Source: Actinomadura sp. BRA 177
GTDB lineage: Bacteria > Actinomycetota > Actinomycetes > Streptosporangiales > Streptosporangiaceae
Length of the DNA: 64,000 nucleotides
NCBI RefSeq assembly: GCF_013372625.1
Contig: NZ_JABXFD010000724.1
Coordinates: 1-64,000, forward strand
Direction of reading: 5' to 3'
In this document: positions 1 through 7,963 of the stretch, piece after piece
Layout of the letters: the number at the start of each line of letters is the position of its first letter
Position numbering within the stretch: the stretch's first letter is position 1
Made by a program: the position numbers and the translations under genes
The notes under the pieces: model-generated
The model's input: only the letters and a program-made list of their open reading frames with translations
Databases searched by the model: none
Told to the model about the DNA's origin: nothing

Positions 1-107
1 TGTGTATGGTTATCGGTGGTGCTTGGTGGTGGTGTTGTTCATCTTGTTCTGTTTGTTAAATGGTGCGGCGGCCACATGGGTCGAACCGATCCTGTTCGTC
101 GGCAGCG

Positions 108-1028
108 TCAGAGGTGTAGAAGAGACAGGGCCTGCTCGGCCGCAAGACCGGCCTCGGCGGCGCCGGACTTGTCGTAGGAGTAGAAGCCGCGGCCGGTCTT
201 GCGGCCGAGCAGGCCGGCGGTGACGAGTTCGCGCAGCACCGGGGAGGCGGCGTGCCGGCGGTCGCGCGACTCGGCGTAGATCGCGTCCAGCACCTCCAGG
301 CAGGTGTCGAGGCCGATCAGGTCCATGAGGGTGAACGGGCCCATCGGCAGGCCGGCGCCGGCCTTCATCGCGGCGTCGATGTCGTCGCGGGTCGCGTGCC
401 CGGACTCCAGCATCCCGGCGGCCTGGTTCAGGTAGCCGAACAGCAGCCGGTTGGCGACGAACCCGGCGCGGTCGCCGATCGTGACCGGCGTCTTGCCGAG
501 GCCCTTCACCAGGTCGGCGACGCGGGTCACCGCCGCCGGCTCGGTCAGCACGGTCGCGATGACCTCGACCAGCTTCATCACCGGCGCCGGGTTGAAGAAG
601 TGCACGCCGACGATCTTGGTGGGACGGCCGGTGGTGACCGCGATGTCGGTGACCGACAGCGACGAGGTGTTCGTCGCGAGTACGGCGTCGTCCCGGCAGA
701 CCTTGTCCAGCTCGGCGAAGACCTTGCGCTTCAGCTCCAGCCGCTCGGGGACGGCCTCGATCACGAGGTCGCAGTCGCCGAGGTCGGCGAAGTCGGTGGA
801 CAGCGTGATCCGGCCGAGGATCTCCCGCTGCGCGTCCTCGGTGAGCTTGCCGCGCTTGACGGCCCGTCCGGTCGAGCCCTCCAGGTGGCCGCGCCCGCGC
901 TCCAGCGCGTCCTGGTTCACCTCGATGCCGACGACCGCGAGGCCGCCGCGCGCCAGCACCTCGGCGATGCCCGCGCCCATCGTGCCCAGTCCGACGACCC
1001 CGACCCTGCTGAACGAACCCTCAGTCAT
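108..1028 (-). CDS. 3-hydroxybutyryl-CoA / 3-hydroxyacyl-CoA dehydrogenase
   Basis: 306 aa cytoplasmic NAD(P)-dependent dehydrogenase of the FadB2/Hbd family, which interconverts 3-hydroxyacyl-CoA and 3-oxoacyl-CoA. The Rossmann motif GLGTMG sits at residues 13-18. The substrate-side signature VHFFNPAPVMKLVEV carries the catalytic His, and GDRAGFVANRLL opens the helical C-terminal dimerisation domain. Length is close to the family norm of about 285. I start at the ATG giving MTEGSF, because the longer open frame upstream runs into the divergent neighbour and looks unlike the family. Fatty acid breakdown or hydroxybutyrate metabolism are both possible; substrate chain length cannot be told. 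Confidence 0.93.
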   Translation of the reverse strand: MTEGSFSRVGVVGLGTMGAGIAEVLARGGLAVVGIEVNQDALERGRGHLEGSTGRAVKRGKLTEDAQREILGRITLSTDFADLGDCDLVIEAVPERLELKRKVFAELDKVCRDDAVLATNTSSLSVTDIAVTTGRPTKIVGVHFFNPAPVMKLVEVIATVLTEPAAVTRVADLVKGLGKTPVTIGDRAGFVANRLLFGYLNQAAGMLESGHATRDDIDAAMKAGAGLPMGPFTLMDLIGLDTCLEVLDAIYAESRDRRHAASPVLRELVTAGLLGRKTGRGFYSYDKSGAAEAGLAAEQALSLLHL

Positions 1029-1083
1029 GCTTGGCAGTCTTGCAGAGCGCTCGCGCTTCCCCGTTGCCGGGTACGACGGGGAC

Positions 1084-2067
1084 GTGCGCCTAGGAATCTT
1101 CCTTTTGACAACCCGTTTCTCTGGGCAGGACGACACCGCCGCCTTGTCCCGCACCGTCGAAGCCGCCATTGCCGCCGAACGTGCCGGGTTCGACGACGTG
1201 TGGCTGGCCGAGCACCACTTCATGTCGTACGGGGTCGTCCCGTCGGCGACGCTCCTGGCCGGGCATCTCCTGGCCCTGACCGCACGGATCCATGTCGGGA
1301 CGGCGGTGAGCGTCCTGTCCACCCAGCATCCGGTGGCGCTCGCCGAGCAGGCGGCGATGCTCTCCCTGCTCTCCGGCGGCCGCTTCCACCTCGGCGTCGG
1401 ACGCGGCGGCCCGTGGCGCGACTTGGAGGTCTTCGGCACCGGCCTCCCCCGCTACGAGCACGGCTTCGCCGAATCCCTGGACCTTCTCCTTACCTCTCTG
1501 CGCGCTGACCGTGTCTCCGCGGAGGGGGAATTCTTCCGCTTCCGTGAGGTACCGATCGTCCCCCGCGCGCTCGTCCCGCCGCCCGTGACCGTCGCCTGCA
1601 CCTCCCCCACGACCGAGCGCCTGGCCGCCGAACGCAACCTCCCGATGCTTCTGGGCTTGCACGTGGACGCGGACGAGAAGGCCGCCGCCGTCGCCCGCCA
1701 CGGCAACCCCGACCTCCCACACATTTCGACCCACGTAGCCCAAGTCGCCGACACCCGCGAAGAAGCGGTCAAGACCCTGATGACGGAAATGCCCCGCTGG
1801 CTGGCCCCCGGCCTGGACGGCTACGTCGCCGTGGACGACCGTCCACGCCCCTCCCCCGACCCCGTCGGCTACACCCGCCGCATGTGCGACATCCATCCGG
1901 TCGGCTCACCGGACGACTGCGCCGAATCCCTCCTGGCCACGGCCGAGCAAACCGGCATCGAACACCTGATTCTCCTGGTCGAAGCGGCCGGCTCCCGTGA
2001 AGCCACCCTGGAGAACATCGCCCGCCTGGGCGCCGAAGTCCTCCCCAAGGTGCGCGCCGCCACCTGA
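1084..2067 (+). CDS. LLM class flavin-dependent oxidoreductase
   Basis: 327 aa luciferase-like monooxygenase family protein (TIM barrel binding FMN or F420). The GTG start giving VRLGIFLLTTRFSGQ is chosen because the family begins with this first strand; the frame is open further upstream but overlaps the divergent dehydrogenase. Family features seen: the AERAGFDDVWLAEHHF segment, STQHPVALAEQAAMLSLLSGGR, and GVGRGGPWRDLEVFG. The C-terminal part with PVGSPDDCAESL is typical. The substrate is unknown. Divergent from the dehydrogenase gene with a 55 bp gap, so the two probably share a promoter region. Confidence 0.9.
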   Translation: MRLGIFLLTTRFSGQDDTAALSRTVEAAIAAERAGFDDVWLAEHHFMSYGVVPSATLLAGHLLALTARIHVGTAVSVLSTQHPVALAEQAAMLSLLSGGRFHLGVGRGGPWRDLEVFGTGLPRYEHGFAESLDLLLTSLRADRVSAEGEFFRFREVPIVPRALVPPPVTVACTSPTTERLAAERNLPMLLGLHVDADEKAAAVARHGNPDLPHISTHVAQVADTREEAVKTLMTEMPRWLAPGLDGYVAVDDRPRPSPDPVGYTRRMCDIHPVGSPDDCAESLLATAEQTGIEHLILLVEAAGSREATLENIARLGAEVLPKVRAAT

Positions 2068-2169
2068 AACGTCACTCTTGGGCGACACCGCCCGGACAAC
2101 ACACCACGGCGGCGCCGACCATTGCACGACCTCGGCCGGCCGGGTGCGTCCCGTCGGGGAAGCACGCGT

Positions 2170-2216
2170 GCGGCGTGCCGTCCTCCGGTACCAGCGTTCG
2201 GAGGGCGGCACGCCGC
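2170..2216. terminator. bidirectional hairpin terminator
   Basis: An 18 bp stem (2170-2187 with 2199-2216, one mismatch) with an 11 nt loop sits between the convergent LLM oxidoreductase gene and the SCO5389-like gene. Its position in the only gap between two convergent genes supports terminator function for both. There is no clear T-run, as is common in high-GC actinomycetes. Confidence 0.7.
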
Positions 2217-2226
2217 GGGGTCGGGG

Positions 2227-2613
2227 TCAGCAGTCGCGGAGTTCGGGGGACTGGTTGAGGATCTGTTCGCGGGCCGTCACGAACGTCCGGTAGGCGGTGG
2301 AGTCGCCGGTCGGGAAGACGGCGACGCGGTGGCAGTTCTGGAAGGCCAGCTTCATGCCGAAGTGGCGCTCCAGCGCGTCCCGCATGGCGTCGCTCGCGAG
2401 GACCCTGAGCAGCTGGCCGCGGGCCTGCTCGTCCGGCGGCGGGGTGAGGTTGTCGGCGAAGTCGCCGCCGTCCACCTGGAGCCGGGCCACCAGGCCGCTG
2501 ATCATGTCCCACGCGTACGGGAGGGACGTCTTGATGCACTCGACGAAGGCCGCGTCGCCGACCTCGCCCTTCTGCGCCGTCTCGAGCAGTTCCGGAGTCA
2601 CGTCGAGAGACAT
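2227..2613 (-). CDS. SCO5389 family protein of unknown function
   Basis: 128 aa protein that I recognise as the actinobacterial SCO5389 family, usually found close to nucS as it is here. The conserved pieces are MSLDVTPELLE at the start, AFVECIKTSLPYAWDMIS, the acidic DGGDFADNLTPPPDEQARGQ stretch, and the C-terminal QILNQSPELRDC. No signal peptide or membrane segment is seen, so it is probably cytoplasmic. Function is not known and none is proposed. The ATG is preceded by AAAGGACCCCCGC, a good Shine-Dalgarno. It is transcribed away from the small gene at 2756-2938 and converges on the LLM gene. Confidence 0.85.
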   Translation of the reverse strand: MSLDVTPELLETAQKGEVGDAAFVECIKTSLPYAWDMISGLVARLQVDGGDFADNLTPPPDEQARGQLLRVLASDAMRDALERHFGMKLAFQNCHRVAVFPTGDSTAYRTFVTAREQILNQSPELRDC

Positions 2614-2719
2614 GCGGGGGTCCTTTCGCCGGTTGGAGGATGAACACCCACCCGCCGACGCTAATCACGGCGCCCGGAGAATTCCAGGCTTGACAAAGAT
2701 TTTCATTCCGCTACGGAGT

Positions 2720-2750
2720 GCCCCTGGACGACCCCCGTCCGTCCAGGGGC
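2720..2750 (-). terminator. hairpin downstream of the 60 aa gene
   Basis: Perfect 10 bp stem (2720-2729 with 2741-2750, GCCCCTGGAC arms) and an 11 nt loop, starting five bases after the stop codon of the small minus-strand gene at 2756. No T-run follows on the minus strand. Confidence 0.6.
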
Positions 2751-2755
2751 CGGGG

Positions 2756-2938
2756 TCATCGCGCCGGTGCCGCTCCGTGGCGGCGCGCCCGGCGGACGGC
2801 GGTGACCCGCTCGGCGCGCTCGGCCCAGAACTCGCGGGCCCGGCGCGCCAGCCGGGCGTCCCGCTCGGCCGCCGCCCGCGTCCGCAGCCCGGCGGCCCGC
2901 TCGCTCATGATCGACTGCATGATGTCGTGGTGGTACAC
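2756..2938 (-). CDS. small Arg/Ala-rich protein, unknown function
   Basis: 60 aa. The GTG start (reads [19 protein letters not shown]) is chosen over the longer frame because GGGAG lies seven bases upstream. The protein is almost entirely helical, rich in Arg and Ala, with the pattern IMxxRxxxLRxxAxxxRxARxA. The same pattern occurs in the 36 aa gene at 16642-16752, so the two may belong to one small-protein family. No membrane segment. A hairpin follows the stop codon. Function unknown; nucleic acid binding is only a guess from the charge. Confidence 0.6.
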   Translation of the reverse strand: MYHHDIMQSIMSERAAGLRTRAAAERDARLARRAREFWAERAERVTAVRRARRHGAAPAR

Positions 2939-3078
2939 GGTGTCTCCCGAAGGTCCCGGGCCGCTCGGCACGACCCGACACCCAAGACACTCGTCCTAAG
3001 GACCCCGTCCCCACATCGGCAGCACGCCTTATCCGACCCGGCCCACGCGCCTTAGGCCCGCCACTAAGGTTGGGCAGC

Positions 3079-3759
3079 GTGCGTCTCGTTATCGCCCGCT
3101 GCAGCGTCGACTACGCCGGCAAGCTCACCGCCCACCTGCCGATGGCCCCCCGCCTGATCCTGATCAAGGCGGACGGGAGCGTGAGCATCCACGCCGACGA
3201 CCGCGCCTACAAGCCCCTCAACTGGATGAACCCGCCCTGCTCGCTGCGCGAGGAGAGCTACGAGGAGAACGGCGCGATCGCGAAATGGACGGTCACGCAC
3301 GGCAAGTCGGGCGAGCGGCTCATCCTCACCATCGCGGAGATCCTGCACGACACCAGCCATGAGCTGGGCATCGACCCGGGCCTGCAGAAGGACGGCGTCG
3401 AGGCGCACCTCCAGGAGCTGCTCGCCGAGCACATCACCACGCTCGGGGACGGCTACACGCTGATCCGCCGCGAGTTCCCCACCGCGATCGGCCCGGTCGA
3501 CATCCTCTGCCGGGACGCCGACAGCGCCACCGTCGCCATCGAGATCAAGCGGCGCGGCGAGATCGACGGCGTCGAGCAGCTGACCAGGTACCTGGAGCTG
3601 CTCAACCGGGACCCACACCTCGCGCCCGTCCGCGGCGTGTTCGCGGCGCAGGAGATCAAGCCGCAGGCCCGTGTCCTGGCCACCGACCGCGGCATCGACT
3701 GCGTCACCCTCGACTACGACGCCCTACGCGGCATCGAACACGAAGGCACCCTCTTCTAA
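3079..3759 (+). CDS. nucS: mismatch-specific endonuclease NucS (EndoMS)
   Basis: 226 aa. NucS replaces MutS/MutL in actinobacteria: it cleaves both strands at mismatches and is stimulated by the sliding clamp. The N-terminal domain starts [21 protein letters not shown]-like and includes [14 protein letters not shown]. The C-terminal nuclease domain shows D141 in GPVDIL and the E155-x-K157 pair in [11 protein letters not shown], the PD-(D/E)xK-like active site. The last residues EGTLF resemble the clamp-binding tail described for the family. The GTG at 3079 is chosen to match known N-termini; a TTG nine bases upstream is also in frame. It is followed 17 bp later by the DUF3224 gene. Confidence 0.96.
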   Translation: MRLVIARCSVDYAGKLTAHLPMAPRLILIKADGSVSIHADDRAYKPLNWMNPPCSLREESYEENGAIAKWTVTHGKSGERLILTIAEILHDTSHELGIDPGLQKDGVEAHLQELLAEHITTLGDGYTLIRREFPTAIGPVDILCRDADSATVAIEIKRRGEIDGVEQLTRYLELLNRDPHLAPVRGVFAAQEIKPQARVLATDRGIDCVTLDYDALRGIEHEGTLF

Positions 3760-3776
3760 CCCACGGGGCGGGCATC

Positions 3777-4193
3777 ATGGCGGGCATGACGTTTCAAGCC
3801 AGCGGCAGCTTCGACATCGAGGCGTGGGACGCGGAGAAGCCCTACGCGGAGCAGGACGGCACGAAGCTGACCCGCGTCCACGTCGGCAAGCAGTTCCACG
3901 GCGACCTCGTCGGGACGAGCAGCACCGAACTGATCACCGTGGAGACGCCCGCCGGGCCGGCCGCGTATGTGGGGGTCGAGCGCGTCCAAGGGATCCTGCA
4001 CGGCCGCGAGGGCACGTTCGTGCTGCAGCACAGCGCGGGCAGCGAGGACGGGACGCCCGACACGCAGTGGCTGCGGTGGCTGGTCGTGCCCACGTCCGGG
4101 ACCGGGGAGCTCGCGGGCATCCGCGGTCTCGGCCAGATCACCGTCGCCGAGGACGGCTCGCACACCTGGTCCCTGGAGTACACGCTGGATTGA
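3777..4193 (+). CDS. DUF3224 domain-containing protein
   Basis: 138 aa. The protein is a small beta-barrel type fold of the DUF3224 family, recognised from ASGSFDIEAWDAEKPY, HGDLVGTSSTELIT and the core VQGILHGREGTFVLQHSA, ending with GQITVAEDGSHTWSLEYTLD. Many members are shorter and single-domain like this one. No signal peptide. Function is not known; a ligand-binding barrel related to lipocalin-like folds is an inference. Start could be the ATG at 3777 or the one at 3786; the first has GGGGCGGG upstream. Probably co-transcribed with nucS. Confidence 0.85.
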   Translation: MAGMTFQASGSFDIEAWDAEKPYAEQDGTKLTRVHVGKQFHGDLVGTSSTELITVETPAGPAAYVGVERVQGILHGREGTFVLQHSAGSEDGTPDTQWLRWLVVPTSGTGELAGIRGLGQITVAEDGSHTWSLEYTLD

Positions 4194-4223
4194 GGGCCGA
4201 TGGGCTGCCGGTAATGTGCTGTC

Positions 4224-4808
4224 ATGCCCCCGGTCACCACCGACGCGACGCGCGAGCGGATCATCGACGCGGCCGAAGAGTGCTTCGGCCGCTTCGGCGT
4301 CGCCAAGACGACGGTCGAGGACATCGCGGCGGCCGCGCGGCTGTCGCGGGCGACGGTGTACCGGAGCGTCACCGGCGGGCGGGACGAGCTGATCCTCGCC
4401 GTCGTGGTCCGCGACCTGCACCGGTTCCTGGACCGGCTCGCCGCGCGGCTGCGCCGGGAGCGGTCGGTGCCGGAGGCGATCGTCGAGGGCACGCTGGACG
4501 CGATCGAGTACGTCCGCAACGAGCCGACCATCGCGCACTTCCTCGTGCCGGAGGCGGCGGGGCACATGCAGGCGGCGGTGGCGGGGGCGGCCGAGCACGT
4601 GCTCGCGCTGTGCGCCGACTACGTCCGGCCGTACTTCGAGCAGGCGCAGCGGCAGCGGACGCTGCGCCCCGACATCGAGGTGGAGGGGACGGTCGAGTTC
4701 CTCTTCCGGATCATCACCTCGCTGATCGTGATGGACCGGGACCGGGACGCCGACGGGCTGCGCCGCTTCCTGCGCACCTATGTCGTCCCGGTGATCGCGG
4801 CACCGTGA
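4224..4808 (+). CDS. TetR family transcriptional regulator
   Basis: 194 aa. The N-terminal TetR DNA-binding domain covers about residues 5-52: TRERIIDAAEECFGRFGVAKTT is the first helix pair and VEDIAAAARLSRATVYR the helix-turn-helix, with SVTGGRDEL closing it. The remaining helical part is the ligand-binding and dimerisation domain with no recognisable ligand class. The gene lies 30 bp after the DUF3224 gene and 45 bp before the M50 protease gene in the same direction, so it may control itself and its neighbours; no operator palindrome was found in the short gaps. Confidence 0.92.
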   Translation: MPPVTTDATRERIIDAAEECFGRFGVAKTTVEDIAAAARLSRATVYRSVTGGRDELILAVVVRDLHRFLDRLAARLRRERSVPEAIVEGTLDAIEYVRNEPTIAHFLVPEAAGHMQAAVAGAAEHVLALCADYVRPYFEQAQRQRTLRPDIEVEGTVEFLFRIITSLIVMDRDRDADGLRRFLRTYVVPVIAAP

Positions 4809-4853
4809 GCGGGTGGGTTTTTCCGAGATGAAGAGCGTGCGGGAGAGAGAGCG

Positions 4854-5642
4854 ATGAACGGGACTGCACACGAGGCGCGCGGGAGCGCGGCCGTCCGGCC
4901 GAGCCCGGTGTTCCTCGCGATCGCGGCGGCGACCGTGCTGTGCGGCCTGATCGCCTGGCGGTACGGGGAGGAGCCGGCCACGGCGGCGCGGGTCGCGCTG
5001 TTCGGGTTCGTCCTGGCGGCGTGGATGCTGTCGCTCTGCATGCACGAGTTCGGGCACGCCTACATCGCCTACCGGTCGGGCGACCGCAGCATCCCGTCCA
5101 AGGGGTACCTCACGCTGAACCCGCTGAAGTACTCCGACATGGTGCTGAGCTTCGTGATCCCGGTGGTGTTCATCATGCTCGGCGGCATCGGCCTGCCGGG
5201 CGGCGCCGTCTGGATCGACCGGCACGCGATCCCGGGCCGGCTGCGGCACAGCCTGATCTCGGCGGCGGGCCCGCTGTCCAACGCGCTGTTCGCGATCATG
5301 CTGGCGGTGCTCTACAAGAACTTCGCCCACCAGGACCACGGCGTCTTCTGGCTGGGCGTGGCGTTCCTGGCGTTCCTCCAGGTCACGGCGGCCGTCCTGA
5401 ACCTGCTGCCGATCCCCGGCCTGGACGGGTTCGGGATCATCGAGCCGTACCTGCCGCGCCGCTGGGTCGACAAGGTTAGCCCGTACGGCGGCTACGTCTT
5501 CCTCATCCTGATCGCCCTGCTGTGGCTCGGGCCGATCAACAACGCCTTCTTCACCGTCATCTTCAACATCACGGACGCGCTGGGCCTGGGCGAGATCCCG
5601 ATCCGGATGGGCCTGGGGCTCTTCCAGTTCTGGTCGAACTGA
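4854..5642 (+). CDS. site-2 protease family (M50) membrane metalloprotease
   Basis: 262 aa polytopic membrane protein. The zinc motif HEFGH is at about residues 64-68 in a membrane helix, and the second zinc-ligand motif NLLPIPGLDGFG is near residue 185, the usual order for S2P/FtsEX-independent M50 peptidases. At least five hydrophobic segments are seen. There is no PDZ domain, as in the compact Rip3/YwhC-like subgroup. It may cut membrane-bound regulators, but the substrate is unknown. RBS GGGAGAGAGAGCG precedes the ATG. Confidence 0.92.
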   Translation: MNGTAHEARGSAAVRPSPVFLAIAAATVLCGLIAWRYGEEPATAARVALFGFVLAAWMLSLCMHEFGHAYIAYRSGDRSIPSKGYLTLNPLKYSDMVLSFVIPVVFIMLGGIGLPGGAVWIDRHAIPGRLRHSLISAAGPLSNALFAIMLAVLYKNFAHQDHGVFWLGVAFLAFLQVTAAVLNLLPIPGLDGFGIIEPYLPRRWVDKVSPYGGYVFLILIALLWLGPINNAFFTVIFNITDALGLGEIPIRMGLGLFQFWSN

Positions 5643-5835
5643 CCCCTCACGCGCGCTCTCCCGCCACGCCGCGACCGGCCGGCTGCCACACCGCGACCGT
5701 CCGGCCGCCGCGGCGCGTTCCGGCCGGATTCCACGGAAGCCGGATCCCCGACTCCCGGACGGGGGCTTAGGGTGGTTTACTAGCCGGTACACAGCGCAAG
5801 TAATCACTTACCAGGCTCCTCCCGGGAGGTTCCTC

Positions 5836-7335
5836 ATGTCCGTGGCCACGGAGAGCGCCGAGACGTTCGCGTCACTGAACCCGGCCACCGGCGAGGTCGT
5901 CGCCGAGCACCCCGTCCAGGACGGTGCCGCCGTGGCGGCGGCGATCGAACGCGCCCGCGAGGCCGCCGGCTGGTGGCGCGCCCTCGGCTGGAAGGAGCGC
6001 CGGCTCCGGCTGCTCAACGTCAAGGGCTCGCTGGCCCGCAACCTGAACCGGATGGCCGAGCTCATCCACCAGGAGACCGGCAAGCCGGTACAGGACGCCC
6101 AGCTTGAGACGATCATGGCGATCACCCACCTGGACTGGGCCGCCCGCAACGCGCAGAAGGTCCTCGGGCCGCGCACCGTCTTCCCCGGCCTCATGGCCGT
6201 CAACCAGAAGTGCGTGCTGGAATACCAGCCGCTCGGCGTCGTCGGCGTCATCGGCCCGTGGAACTACCCGGTGTTCACCCCGATGGGTTCCATCGCCTAC
6301 GCGCTCGCCGCCGGCAACACCGTCGTGTTCAAGCCGTCCGAGTTCACCCCGGGCGTCGGCGTGCTGCTCGCCGAGCTGTTCGCCGCGGTGATCCCCGAGC
6401 ACCCGGTCATGCAGACGATCACCGGCCTCGGCGAGACCGGCGCGGCGCTCGCCTCGTCCCCGCACGTCGACAAGGTCGCCTTCACCGGCTCGGCCCGCAC
6501 CGCCAAGCGCGTCATGGCGGCCTGCGCCGAGAACCTCACCCCGATCGTCGCCGAGTGCGGCGGCAAGGACGCCTGCATCGTCGACTCCGACGCCGACCTC
6601 GACGCCGCCGCCGACGCCGCGCTGTGGGGCGCCATGTCGAACGCGGGCCAGACCTGCATCGGCGTCGAGCGCATCTACGTCGTGGACGAGGCGTACGACA
6701 AGTTCCTCGGCAAGCTCACCGAGAAGGCCGCCGAGCTGCGTCCCGGCTTCGACCGCGAGGCCGCCTACGGCCCGATCACCATGCCGTCCCAGCTCGACAT
6801 CATCGAACGGCACATCAAGGACGCCCTCGCCAAGGGCGGCAAGGCCGTCGTCGGCGGCGCCGAGTCGGTGCGCAAGCCGTACGTGGAGCCGGTCGTCCTC
6901 GCCAACGTGCCGGACGACTCGTCCGCCGTCTGCGAGGAGACGTTCGGCCCGACGATCACCGTGCACCGGGTCAAGGACCTCGACGAGGCCGTCGAGAAGG
7001 CCAACCGGACCAGCTACGGCCTCGCCGGGACGATCTTCTCCGGCAACAAGTCCCGCGCGCTGGACGTCGCCCGCCGGATGCGGTCCGGCATGACGTCGAT
7101 CAACGCCTTCGCCGCGTTCGCCTCGGTCGCCGCCCTCCCGTTCGGCGGCGTCGGCGAGTCCGGGTTCGGCCGCATCCACGGCGCGGACGGCCTGCGCGAG
7201 TTCACCCGCGCCAAGGCCATCACCCGGCAGCGGTTCGCCACCATGAACCTCACCTCGTTCGGCCGCACCGAGAAGGAGATGGCCCGCGTCCTCGGCCTCA
7301 TCAACATGATCCACGGCCGCCGCTACAAGCGCTGA
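5836..7335 (+). CDS. aldehyde dehydrogenase family protein
   Basis: 499 aa NAD(P)-dependent aldehyde dehydrogenase oxidising an aldehyde to the acid. Seen: the cofactor-binding GPWNYPVFTPMGSIAYALAAGN region, PSEFTP, the FTGSARTAKRV loop, the general base Glu in VAECGGKDAC (about residue 240) and the nucleophile Cys in NAGQTCIGVERIY (about residue 274), followed by EETFGPTI and LPFGGVGESGFGR. The C-terminal extension of about 30 residues (NMIHGRRYKR end) is like succinate-semialdehyde dehydrogenase-like actinobacterial members, but the substrate cannot be named from sequence. GGAGG precedes the ATG by six bases. Confidence 0.95.
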   Translation: MSVATESAETFASLNPATGEVVAEHPVQDGAAVAAAIERAREAAGWWRALGWKERRLRLLNVKGSLARNLNRMAELIHQETGKPVQDAQLETIMAITHLDWAARNAQKVLGPRTVFPGLMAVNQKCVLEYQPLGVVGVIGPWNYPVFTPMGSIAYALAAGNTVVFKPSEFTPGVGVLLAELFAAVIPEHPVMQTITGLGETGAALASSPHVDKVAFTGSARTAKRVMAACAENLTPIVAECGGKDACIVDSDADLDAAADAALWGAMSNAGQTCIGVERIYVVDEAYDKFLGKLTEKAAELRPGFDREAAYGPITMPSQLDIIERHIKDALAKGGKAVVGGAESVRKPYVEPVVLANVPDDSSAVCEETFGPTITVHRVKDLDEAVEKANRTSYGLAGTIFSGNKSRALDVARRMRSGMTSINAFAAFASVAALPFGGVGESGFGRIHGADGLREFTRAKAITRQRFATMNLTSFGRTEKEMARVLGLINMIHGRRYKR

Positions 7336-7341
7336 GCGCAC

Positions 7342-7368
7342 GCGCCCCCGGGCCCCGCCCGGGGGCGC
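7342..7368 (+). terminator. rho-independent-like terminator
   Basis: A perfect 12 bp stem (7342-7353 with 7357-7368) and a 3 nt loop, five bases after the stop codon of the aldehyde dehydrogenase gene. The stem is entirely G/C. It separates that gene from the acetyltransferase gene that starts 18 bases later. Confidence 0.75.
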
Positions 7369-7385
7369 GATCTACACTCGAAACC

Positions 7386-7877
7386 ATGGCATCCGGGACG
7401 TTCGGCGCACCCGTGCGCAGCCGCCTCCAGGCGCCCCTGGGCGCGGCGCCCCCGCCCCCGCGCGGCCTCCGCCCGTTCACGGACGCCGACGTCCCCGCGC
7501 TCGCCGCCGCCATGTGGGCCGCCTACCGTGGCACCCCCGACGAGGCCGACGTCGGCGACCTGCCGGGCGCGGCCCGCGAGATCCAGCTCACCCTGAACGG
7601 CGAATACGGGACGTTCCTCCGCGAAGCCTCTTTCGTCGCCGACCACGAGGACCGTCCGATCGGCGCCGCCCTGGTCACCCTCTACCGGGACGACCCCCTC
7701 CTGGCGTTCCTCTTCACCGCCCCGTCCCACGCCGGCCAGGGCCTCGGCCGGGCACTGATCCAGGCGACGATGCACGCCCTGGCGCCGCACCACGCCACCC
7801 TCTCCCTGGCCGTGACCCGCCGCAACCGCCGCGCCCGCCGCCTCTACGACCACCTGGGCTTCATCGAGGTCGCCTGA
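7386..7877 (+). CDS. GNAT family N-acetyltransferase
   Basis: 163 aa acetyl-CoA-dependent acetyltransferase. After a proline-rich start, the domain begins at LRPFTDADVPALAAAM (about residue 34). The acetyl-CoA-binding motif A appears as LAFLFTAPSHAGQGLGRALI (Q/RxxGxG/A type), and the last strands are LSLAVTRRNRRARRLYDHLGF, typical of the family. Substrate unknown. The ATG at 7386 follows the aldehyde dehydrogenase terminator, so it likely has its own promoter. Confidence 0.9.
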   Translation: MASGTFGAPVRSRLQAPLGAAPPPPRGLRPFTDADVPALAAAMWAAYRGTPDEADVGDLPGAAREIQLTLNGEYGTFLREASFVADHEDRPIGAALVTLYRDDPLLAFLFTAPSHAGQGLGRALIQATMHALAPHHATLSLAVTRRNRRARRLYDHLGFIEVA

Positions 7878-7963
7878 CCGAGTTCGGCCACCGGCGAAAC
7901 CGTTCCAGGAGTACCGCGGTCTCAGCACCCGACTCCCAGTGACCACGGCCGCCAAGGACGATC

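Noticed and set aside
2-223. 73-codon frame at the window start with a hydrophobic N-terminus
   Set aside because: Overlaps the 3' end of the hydroxyacyl-CoA dehydrogenase gene in antisense, no Shine-Dalgarno site, and the C-terminal half is Arg-rich shadow sequence.
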